A program made the position numbers and the translations under genes. The notes under the pieces are model-generated. The model worked only from the letters and a program-made list of their open reading frames with translations. It ran no database searches and had not been told where the DNA came from. Source: Candidatus Halarchaeoplasma halalkaliphilum (GTDB lineage: Archaea > Thermoplasmatota > Thermoplasmata > Halarchaeoplasmatales > Halarchaeoplasmataceae). Taken from it: a stretch of DNA of 7,238 nt. This document shows, piece after piece, positions 1-4,484 of this stretch. Location of the stretch: positions 1 to 7,238 of the forward strand of contig SLLU01000157.1 in the NCBI GenBank assembly GCA_007133925.1, written 5' to 3'. Each line of letters opens with the position of its first letter. The stretch's first letter is position 1.

Positions 1-56
1 TCTATCCTCTTACCGAAAGATTTGAAATTCTCCATCCTTACGTTCCTCAGATACAA
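1..56 (-). CDS. smc: Chromosome segregation protein SMC, N-terminal fragment (cut by window edge)
   Basis: Only the first 18 codons are present; the gene continues past base 1. The translation begins MYLRNVRMENFKSFGKRI, which matches the start of SMC ATPases: a beta strand followed by the conserved NFKSFG segment that precedes the Walker A motif. SMC forms ring-shaped dimers that condense and segregate the chromosome. The start is TTG (56-54), chosen because the protein begins at the usual SMC position and a strong Shine-Dalgarno (GGAGG, 69-65) lies 7 nt upstream. No in-frame ATG or GTG occurs between this codon and the upstream in-frame stop. Nearly all of the ATPase, hinge and coiled coils lie outside the window, so the call rests on the N-terminal motif alone. 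It is downstream of, and in the same direction as, the pus10 operon but has its own promoter. Confidence 0.8.
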   Translation of the reverse strand, partial: MYLRNVRMENFKSFGKRI

Positions 57-118
57 TCTGATCCCTCCCTGGAGAACATGGCCATTCCTTTGTCTAATTC
101 CTTTAGGTTCGAGTGCAT
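47..118 (-). other. Possible 23-codon upstream ORF in the smc leader
   Basis: An ATG at 118 opens a 23-codon frame (beginning MHSNLKELDKG) that ends with TGA at 49-47, a few bases past the smc TTG start. A ribosome finishing it would stop 5-7 nt beyond the smc start, an arrangement suited to translational coupling. No strong Shine-Dalgarno precedes it, and a 23-codon frame in a 90-nt leader can occur by chance. Whether it is translated is unknown. Confidence 0.2.
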
Positions 119-145
119 TTAGATCCCATCCATAATGACGAATAA

Positions 146-164
146 GTCTGACGTTATGTCAGAC
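146..164. promoter_or_regulatory. Perfect 7-bp inverted repeat, candidate operator at the smc promoter
   Basis: GTCTGAC (146-152) and GTCAGAC (158-164) are exact reverse complements separated by the 5-bp spacer GTTAT. The element begins 1 bp after the smc TATA box and covers the predicted transcription start, where archaeal repressors often bind to block polymerase recruitment. It could instead form a small hairpin at the 5' end of the mRNA. The binding protein is not identifiable from this window. Confidence 0.45.
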
Positions 165-165
165 A

Positions 166-175
166 CATATATAAG
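166..175 (-). promoter_or_regulatory. TATA box of the smc promoter
   Basis: On the minus strand this reads CTTATATATG, a good archaeal box A, with a purine-rich stretch (GAAAGGA) just upstream in the BRE position. With the usual 22-27 nt spacing, transcription would start near 144-149, giving a leader of about 90 nt before the smc TTG. The opposite strand also reads as a TATA-like element, but no gene lies downstream on that side. Confidence 0.55.
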
Positions 176-190
176 TCCTTTCAAAGTATT

Positions 191-230
191 AAAAAGTTCC
201 GGTCACATGGGAGTGAACCCCGGGGTCACT
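191..230 (-). terminator. Probable end of the pus10 operon: GC palindrome and T-run
   Basis: On the minus strand, a near-palindrome (230-212; arms of CACT/AGTG and CCCC/GGGG with one extra base) overlaps the stop codon of the 61-aa gene and is followed about 16 nt later by a run of five T (195-191). Archaeal RNA polymerase terminates at T-runs, with or without a hairpin, and this is the only one between the operon and the smc TATA box. GGTCAC occurs twice in the same orientation (201-206, 224-229) with a near-inverted copy between, so protein binding is an alternative reading. Confidence 0.4.
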
Positions 231-411
231 GGAGGCTCTCGAGCTGTATGCGTTTGAAGAGGTCCAGTGCCTCCTGATCCTCCAGTTCCTCGTTCTCAAT
301 TATGTTGTCGAAAACGAAGAAGAGCCTCGTGATCTCCTCCCCGTCCATGATGGTTTCTAATTCGAACTCGTATTCATCCAGGGAGTACCACCCCTGGGTA
401 TATGCAACCAC
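226..411 (-). CDS. Small, very acidic protein of unknown function (61 aa)
   Basis: I do not recognise this protein. It begins with GTG immediately after the stop codon of the DUF655 gene (TGA then GTG, no gap) and runs 61 codons. It is strikingly acidic: 17 Asp/Glu against 3 Arg/Lys, with aromatic residues clustered in the first half and a patch ITRLFFVFDNIIENEE that could form a strand and helix. There is no signal peptide, membrane segment or cysteine pair. Codon choice (GAG, AGG, ATA, CTC, high G+C at third positions) matches the neighbouring genes, which supports real coding, and the tight junction suggests it is translated with the operon. The Shine-Dalgarno is weak (GGTGG), so coupling to the upstream gene is likely. 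Many archaea have ksgA after DUF655; this is not KsgA. A protein partner of the transcription or translation machinery is conceivable but only a guess. Confidence 0.55.
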   Translation of the reverse strand: MVAYTQGWYSLDEYEFELETIMDGEEITRLFFVFDNIIENEELEDQEALDLFKRIQLESLQ

Positions 412-960
412 TCATTCAGCCACCCAAATCTTGTATTTGATGCTGGGGTTCTTAAGTTCTTCCATTATCCTCTCCTTCACCAGTTTCTTTGGCTTGTGAA
501 GAAGGGGCACACGCTCCATAAGGTCCTCGAAATCCTTGAATTCCCCTTTACGTCTTTCTTCTATGATGGCTTCCATCTTTTTCCTTCCCAGTCCCGGGAG
601 GAGTTCCAGCATGTGATACCTTTTGGTCAGGGGGTGAGCTTCATTGTAGAATCGTATGAACTTACTGGGGTCCCTGTCGATTATCTCTTCTATCACGTAG
701 GGCACCTCGCTCTGGGCTGCATGGGTGAGCTCCTTCCAGCTAATACGCCTCTTCACGTGTTTGATATGCTCCCGTTTATCAACGTCCTTACCTATGTATA
801 CCCTGTCACCCACCAGTATGCTTATGCCATCCTGGGGGATCAGTTCGAACAGCTTGAATTCATCCTCACCCAGGGCGAGTACCAGGGTCTCGTGTTTGTA
901 CTTTCTTTCGTCGGGTCGCCCGTCCGGTAGATAATCCAATACATAGGTGTGGTCTTCCAT
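412..960 (-). CDS. DUF655 family protein with helix-hairpin-helix motif, putative nucleic-acid binding
   Basis: The product (182 aa) opens with the family's typical start, DYAYVLDYLP-like (here DHTYVLDYLPDGRP). An N-terminal beta-rich domain includes the patch ISILVGDRVYIGK, and a helix-hairpin-helix lies near residues 118-137 (LELLPGLGRKKMEAIIEERR), followed by a basic C-terminus. HhH motifs bind nucleic-acid backbones without sequence specificity; the exact role of DUF655 is not established, but it is widely conserved in archaea beside rpl21e and rpoF. I chose ATG at 960 because it matches the family start and has a strong Shine-Dalgarno (GAGGAG, about 7 nt upstream). A GTG at 975 would add five residues and overlap the rpoF stop as GTGA. 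The stop is directly followed by the start of the 61-aa gene. Confidence 0.85.
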   Translation of the reverse strand: MEDHTYVLDYLPDGRPDERKYKHETLVLALGEDEFKLFELIPQDGISILVGDRVYIGKDVDKREHIKHVKRRISWKELTHAAQSEVPYVIEEIIDRDPSKFIRFYNEAHPLTKRYHMLELLPGLGRKKMEAIIEERRKGEFKDFEDLMERVPLLHKPKKLVKERIMEELKNPSIKYKIWVAE

Positions 961-971
961 TTCCCCTCTCC

Positions 972-1301
972 TCACAGATATTTTTTGATGATCCCGATGA
1001 TCTGTTCGCTATCTTCCTTGGAAGGCGTGTATCGATCCTTGGAAAAGACCGCCTTGACACCGTCGGATTCAAGGGGCAGTATATCCGCCATCTTGTATGC
1101 CAGTTTTTCGTTCATGAACTCGCAGGTTTCCATCAGCTCCTTCACCAGTTTCAACGAATCCTCGGTTGAGAGCTGGGTAAATTTCTCCGCATGGGTAAGT
1201 GCCAGGCTCTGCTCGTAGTTGAGTTCCCGGTCCTCGGCTTCACTGGTTATGAGTTCCTTGACCTCTGCCAGGGTCATGTATCTTGAATGTTCGTCACCCA
1301 T
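972..1301 (-). CDS. rpoF: DNA-directed RNA polymerase subunit F (Rpo4/Rpb4 homolog)
   Basis: This 109-aa protein has the archaeal RpoF layout: a short N-terminal segment with MTLAEVKELI, then an all-helical HRDC-like domain ending in a patch close to TPSKEDSEQIIGIIKKYL, the family's typical C-terminus (conserved pattern P-x-x-x-E-x-x-x-I-I-x-I). Rpo4 pairs with Rpo7 to form the polymerase stalk, which helps open-complex formation and binds emerging RNA. The start ATG at 1301 is preceded by a good Shine-Dalgarno (GAGAGGGGG, about 5 nt upstream) located between the rpl21e stop and this start. The order rpl21e-rpoF-DUF655 is a conserved archaeal arrangement and supports all three calls. Length is normal for the family. 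Confidence 0.92.
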   Translation of the reverse strand: MGDEHSRYMTLAEVKELITSEAEDRELNYEQSLALTHAEKFTQLSTEDSLKLVKELMETCEFMNEKLAYKMADILPLESDGVKAVFSKDRYTPSKEDSEQIIGIIKKYL

Positions 1302-1313
1302 GGATACCCCCTC

Positions 1314-1604
1314 TCACTCTACCCTGCGCAGGTGTTCAGGCCTTGCTATTATCTTCTTTTCCATCTTACCGTCGAGTATCTTTACCATGAATGCCTCTCC
1401 CTGCTTACCGACGACTACACCGGTTTTGTTGTGGAACCTTCGGTGTGGTTGTCCCTTGTGAACACTGGGCTCGAGTATGATCCTTGCCTTTTCTCCTTCT
1501 TCGAACTGCTGCAGTGCTCGGGTTATGGGTATTAACCCTCTTTCTCGCGGTCTTTTTCGGAGGATGTTCCTCGTACCCTGACGGATTCCCTTTGATCGTC
1601 TCAT
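1314..1604 (-). CDS. rpl21e: 50S ribosomal protein L21e
   Basis: The 96-aa basic protein matches archaeal/eukaryotic L21e: a basic N-terminal tail rich in Arg/Lys, then the segment around RGLIPITRALQQFEEG (residues 22-37), the core with HKGQPHRRFHNKTGVVVG (49-66), and a C-terminal strand leading to ARPEHLRRVE. It is a structural protein of the large ribosomal subunit. The ATG overlaps the pus10 stop by 4 nt (ATGA at 1604-1601), so translation is probably coupled; no strong Shine-Dalgarno is seen. It ends 12 nt before rpoF. Length and gene order are typical. Confidence 0.95.
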   Translation of the reverse strand: MRRSKGIRQGTRNILRKRPRERGLIPITRALQQFEEGEKARIILEPSVHKGQPHRRFHNKTGVVVGKQGEAFMVKILDGKMEKKIIARPEHLRRVE

Positions 1605-2857
1605 TTTACCACATCCGGTTGTTGCTTATGGTGTATCTCCACGACATCCAGGAACTGGACCTCGCATTTTAACCCCAGTTCGTCTGCCAAATTGGGTTGT
1701 GTACGGCCTTCATCCCCATGGATGAATTCCTTCACGTATGTTCCCGCCTGGCATGTGAGGTGGATGGTCGCCCGGTTGTCCTGTATCTCCTCCAGGGAGA
1801 TTTCCATGACTTTCCTCTTGCGTACCAAATCCGCCCGTCTGTGACTAACTCTTTTCGGGGTTCTTTGAGATATCTCAGCGCCACACAAAGATTGCAACAC
1901 CTTTTTAAGCTTTCCCCCTTCCACGGGCTCTTCTAAGATCACCGTGACACGGTAGGATTTGTCGGTTTCCGCCCCCTTGATCTTCCTGACCATGTCCTTA
2001 TCCACCCTCTTCAAAGGTGATATCTCGACCCTGCCATCCTCCTTTACCCTCTCCTCCAGGGAAGACAGGTCCGCATCCCTTTTGATAGGCCTCTTGACCT
2101 CCATGACGAAGGGTCTTCCCGGGCCCAGCATGAGGGCGTCTATGTCCTCCCGTCCCATCCCGTGGAGGACGAAATCCTCTCCCCCGGTGAGTTCCAGCAG
2201 GGGTTCGCCTACGATCTCCTCCACACTGGTCTCGTACATCTTACCGGTGCCTCCGCAGTGTTGACATCCCGTACCCTGGCAGTACCTGCAGTGCCATCTG
2301 GTCTGTGGTATCTCCCGGGAGAGCTTGCGGTAGGTGCTGTAGAGGAACATGGGTGCGATCTCCACCTGGACTGAATGGAAGCTGGTGTCCACTATGAACT
2401 TTATGTCCGGAGTCTTTAAATCCACCTCCGCGTCGAGTTTCTCATCCAGAAGCTTGCCCAGCTCCCTGTTGAACTCGGATTTCAAGGGTTCCGAATGGGT
2501 GAGGTCCAACTTGGACCAGAGCAGTTCCTCTTTCTCTTCTATATGAGGATCTATCCGGGAGCCAATCAGAAAAGTGTCGAACTCTATCCCCTGGCTCTCC
2601 TCCACCACATATTCCACCAGTGTGTCAAGGTCCCGGAAGAGGTCGCTGCAAAGAGTGCACGACTGGGCCTCTTCTTTCACCGGCACCCTCTCTCCTCCCT
2701 TGTGGAACATGGCGGATGCTATCCTCAGGGTCCTCCCCCTTTCCACGTTGGTCAATCCGTGTCCCAGCTGGGCGAACAGTCTTCCCAGGCAGTGGTCGCA
2801 CAACTCCTCTTCCATGGCCATACCTGCCTTGGCAAGGATATCCTCGGTTTCCATCAT
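1601..2857 (-). CDS. pus10: tRNA pseudouridine(54/55) synthase Pus10
   Basis: Pus10 converts U55, and in archaea usually also U54, of the tRNA T-arm to pseudouridine. The protein (418 aa, normal archaeal length) has an N-terminal THUMP-containing region with zinc-binding Cys pairs CDHC (residues 20-23) and CTLC (67-70). A second Cys-rich block follows, HCRYCQGTGCQHC (C190, C193, C198, C201). The C-terminal catalytic domain carries HGMGREDIDALMLGPGRPF (232-250), where the GRxD-type aspartate D238 is the expected catalytic residue, and the late signature TYVKEFIHGDEGRT (373-386). The family motif usually has Arg where L242 lies here. The start is ATG at 2857; an ATG 5 nt upstream is out of frame and soon stops. 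A TATA-like box 25 nt upstream suggests a leaderless mRNA. It heads the operon with rpl21e. Confidence 0.93.
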   Translation of the reverse strand: MMETEDILAKAGMAMEEELCDHCLGRLFAQLGHGLTNVERGRTLRIASAMFHKGGERVPVKEEAQSCTLCSDLFRDLDTLVEYVVEESQGIEFDTFLIGSRIDPHIEEKEELLWSKLDLTHSEPLKSEFNRELGKLLDEKLDAEVDLKTPDIKFIVDTSFHSVQVEIAPMFLYSTYRKLSREIPQTRWHCRYCQGTGCQHCGGTGKMYETSVEEIVGEPLLELTGGEDFVLHGMGREDIDALMLGPGRPFVMEVKRPIKRDADLSSLEERVKEDGRVEISPLKRVDKDMVRKIKGAETDKSYRVTVILEEPVEGGKLKKVLQSLCGAEISQRTPKRVSHRRADLVRKRKVMEISLEEIQDNRATIHLTCQAGTYVKEFIHGDEGRTQPNLADELGLKCEVQFLDVVEIHHKQQPDVVK

Positions 2858-2876
2858 ATCATGAGCAGCGGGGTTT

Positions 2877-2886
2877 CCTATTTAGA
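2877..2886 (-). promoter_or_regulatory. TATA box of the pus10-rpl21e-rpoF operon
   Basis: Minus strand reads TCTAAATAGG, centred about 25 nt before the pus10 ATG. No Shine-Dalgarno lies between, so transcription probably starts at or next to the start codon (leaderless). This would drive the whole operon down to the 61-aa gene, since no clear promoter appears within it. Confidence 0.45.
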
Positions 2887-2970
2887 CATATCCCCCTTCG
2901 TTCCCAAGGATTCTCCAACCAGTTTTCCATATGATCATGGGATGTGATTCATACCCCAATTCATAGTAAT

Positions 2971-3000
2971 GTATAAGTAGATGTTATACCTTTGTATAAC
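2971..3000 (+). promoter_or_regulatory. vapBC promoter with three alternating operator half-sites
   Basis: GTATAA at 2971-2976, its reverse complement TTATAC at 2984-2989, and GTATAA again at 2994-2999 form two overlapping inverted repeats that share the middle half-site. The right pair is perfect over 7 bp (GTTATAC, spacer CTTT, GTATAAC). The two dyad centres are about 11.5 bp apart, close to one helical turn, as expected for cooperative binding of two dimers on one face. The first half-site overlaps the TATA box (TATAAG, 2972-2977), and the start codon at 3004 is about 30 nt beyond it. VapB antitoxins, usually in complex with VapC, typically repress their own promoter through such sites. 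Confidence 0.6.
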
Positions 3001-3003
3001 TTG

Positions 3004-3249
3004 ATGATAGAATTGGAGATGAACGTAGGTGCCAAGGGACAGGTCGTCATCCCCTCGGTTTTCAGAAAAAATTTCAATATTCGACCGGGCGATAAGATCA
3101 TATTTGAATCCGATGGGGACAGATTGATACTCAGGAGGGCCGAAAAGGGCACCGTGAAAACACTGGAGAAGATCGCACAGCAGTGCGGTAAGGTCGAGAT
3201 CGATTCGGACAGGGATTACCAGGAACGGATGAGGGAGAGGTTGGGATGA
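3004..3249 (+). CDS. vapB: VapB-type antitoxin, AbrB/SpoVT (swapped-hairpin) fold
   Basis: The 81-aa protein has the AbrB-family DNA-binding domain in residues 5-45: MNVGAKGQVVIPSVFRKNFNI then RPGDKIIFESDGDRLILRR, including the diagnostic KGQVVIP and PGD motifs. The charged C-terminal tail (residues 46-81) is where such antitoxins wrap the toxin. It should neutralise the downstream PIN RNase and repress the operon. I chose ATG 3004 because it lies about 30 nt after the TATA box, consistent with a leaderless mRNA; TTG at 2992 would sit inside the operator, and ATG at 3019 would remove five residues before the fold. The gene overlaps vapC by 4 nt (ATGA). The toxin-antitoxin assignment follows from fold, size, order and overlap. 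Confidence 0.85.
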   Translation: MIELEMNVGAKGQVVIPSVFRKNFNIRPGDKIIFESDGDRLILRRAEKGTVKTLEKIAQQCGKVEIDSDRDYQERMRERLG

Positions 3250-3644
3250 AATATCTGGATTCCAACGTACTGATATATGCTACATTGGATCCCGGAGAAA
3301 AGGGGGAATGGTGCCGGTCACTCCTTAAAAGGATTGAGGATGGAAAAGAGGGCGCTGGGACTTCATACCTTACACACGACGAGGTCCTTTGGAAGACAGA
3401 AAAGGTCCTGTCCCGGGAATTGGCTCTAGAAGCAGTGGAGGCCATACTTACCATGCCCAACCTCAGATTTTTTGATGTGGACAGCGATGTCATCTGGAAA
3501 GCACATGCACTGATATCCAAGCACGGTTTTGATCCCAGGGACGCCATCCATCTCAGTACTGCATTGAACCACGGTATATTTACCATTGTTTCTGAAGATA
3601 GTGACTTCGACAGATCCCGGGAGATCCACCGAGAATGGATCTGA
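3246..3644 (+). CDS. vapC: VapC-type toxin, PIN-domain ribonuclease
   Basis: This 132-aa protein has the whole PIN-domain signature. D5 lies in the N-terminal strand (KYLDSNVLIY), E46 in the second motif (LTHDEVLW), D99 in DPRDAIHLSTAL, and D118/D120 in SEDSDFD. Together these acidic residues bind the Mg2+/Mn2+ ions used for RNA cleavage. VapC toxins cut specific RNAs, often initiator tRNA or the 23S sarcin-ricin loop, and slow translation when VapB is lost; the target here cannot be inferred. No active-site residue looks missing, so it is probably functional. Translation is likely coupled to vapB through the ATGA overlap. The PIN fold is also used in rRNA processing, but the paired AbrB gene favours a toxin. 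Confidence 0.88.
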   Translation: MKYLDSNVLIYATLDPGEKGEWCRSLLKRIEDGKEGAGTSYLTHDEVLWKTEKVLSRELALEAVEAILTMPNLRFFDVDSDVIWKAHALISKHGFDPRDAIHLSTALNHGIFTIVSEDSDFDRSREIHREWI

Positions 3645-3668
3645 GGATCGAGTTCATCCTCTTTCTAC
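3643..3668 (+). terminator. Weak hairpin after vapC
   Basis: GAGGAT (3643-3648) and ATCCTC (3656-3661) form a 6-bp stem with a 7-nt loop, starting at the vapC stop codon and followed by TTTCT. It resembles a weak terminator, and vapC and the next gene have separate promoters. The short T-stretch makes this uncertain. Confidence 0.3.
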
Positions 3669-3725
3669 CATTTCCTCTCCATCGATGAGGATCACCACAA
3701 GCACCGTTATGTTTTTCCTATCGGG

Positions 3726-3740
3726 GATAAAACCTTTATC
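3726..3740 (+). promoter_or_regulatory. Promoter of the GNAT gene with a perfect inverted repeat on the TATA box
   Basis: GATAAA (3726-3731) and TTTATC (3735-3740) are exact reverse complements with a 3-bp spacer. The right arm (TTTATC) is centred about 27 nt before the TTG start, fitting a box A with leaderless transcription. The symmetry could mark an operator that competes with TBP, or be a coincidence of AT-rich sequence. The half-site differs from that at vapBC. Confidence 0.35.
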
Positions 3741-3763
3741 GCCCATGGTCCATTGGCCCGACG

Positions 3764-4480
3764 TTGAACGATATAGAAAAGGCAAGGAGATTCCTTTCCA
3801 GGGACCCCATACGCTACTCCTACATGATGGGCATGCTAAGAGATCATACACAATTACTGATGGATGGTCCTCCCGACGCCGTCATGCTGCGCCGTGCTAA
3901 CGTGATATCCGTCACCGGAACACTGTCTTCCGTCCGTAGCTTGCTCAGGACCATGGAACCCGGAGAGTACAGATTCCATTCCCTGGACCCCGTGGCCTTC
4001 CGGGCGGTCTCGGAACTATTCCTGGAAGTGGATGACGGACCCACATGGATGTTCCGGTATCCCTTTAAAAAAACATTTGCACCGGAGCCCTCCGTGGTCC
4101 CCCTGGAGCCCGAGGATGCCCAGGAGATCTGCAAATACTGGCACGGGGGGAGCAGGGATGCGGTACCCTACATAAGATACCGCATAGAGGATGGTCCGGC
4201 CTACGGCATACGTACGGAGGGTGAACTGATCGCCTGGTCTCTCACCCATTACATCACGGATCACGCCATGTGCCTTGGATTCCTTCATGTGAAGGATCCC
4301 TGGAGGGGCAAGGGATACGCCGTTGCCATAACAAAAACACTCATCAACCATGCCCTAAAAGCGGGGCAGGTCCCCGTTGTGGACATATACAAGGACAATC
4401 ATCCTTCACTGGAGCTGGCCCGGAAGTTCGGTTTCCGGGAGATAGGGGAGAACCACTGGCTCTCTTGCAGGGTCCCCTGA
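3764..4480 (+). CDS. GNAT family N-acetyltransferase (substrate unknown)
   Basis: The protein has 238 aa. The C-terminal half (about residues 110-238) is a GNAT domain: strand-rich region LIAWSLTHYIT (155-165), then GFLHVKDPWRGKGYAVAITKTL (172-193), which contains the acetyl-CoA pyrophosphate loop R-G-K-G-Y-A (181-186). The C-terminal DNHPSLELARKFGF motif (211-224) is typical of the family. GNAT enzymes move acetyl groups from acetyl-CoA to amines. The N-terminal half (1-105) is less conserved and may set substrate choice; I do not recognise it. The start is TTG at 3764, the only plausible start after an in-frame stop at 3728, and 27 nt after a TATA-like box. No partner gene lies in the same operon. 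It converges with rocD with only 4 bp between stop codons. Confidence 0.82.
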   Translation: MNDIEKARRFLSRDPIRYSYMMGMLRDHTQLLMDGPPDAVMLRRANVISVTGTLSSVRSLLRTMEPGEYRFHSLDPVAFRAVSELFLEVDDGPTWMFRYPFKKTFAPEPSVVPLEPEDAQEICKYWHGGSRDAVPYIRYRIEDGPAYGIRTEGELIAWSLTHYITDHAMCLGFLHVKDPWRGKGYAVAITKTLINHALKAGQVPVVDIYKDNHPSLELARKFGFREIGENHWLSCRVP

Positions 4481-4484
4481 CCGC

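Noticed and set aside
496..930. A 144-codon plus-strand frame opposite the DUF655 gene
   Set aside because: Antisense to a conserved family member in a conserved gene order; no domain features.
2947..2965. Direct repeat ATTCATA (2947-2953 and 2959-2965) upstream of vapB
   Set aside because: Short, AT-rich and separate from the symmetric operator; likely chance.
3131..3586. A 151-codon minus-strand frame opposite vapB and vapC
   Set aside because: It mirrors the toxin gene, whose PIN active-site residues are complete; the Ser/Arg/Pro-rich translation looks like a shadow.
3654..3851. A 65-codon minus-strand frame with CPSC near its start, spanning the vapC-GNAT gap
   Set aside because: It overlaps the GNAT coding start and its promoter, there is only one Cys pair, and no Shine-Dalgarno or promoter was seen. 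A shorter 30-codon version starting at 3746 is also unsupported.
4068..4076. Run of seven A in the GNAT gene as a possible frameshift site
   Set aside because: The frame continues intact into a full GNAT domain, so no frameshift needs to be assumed.
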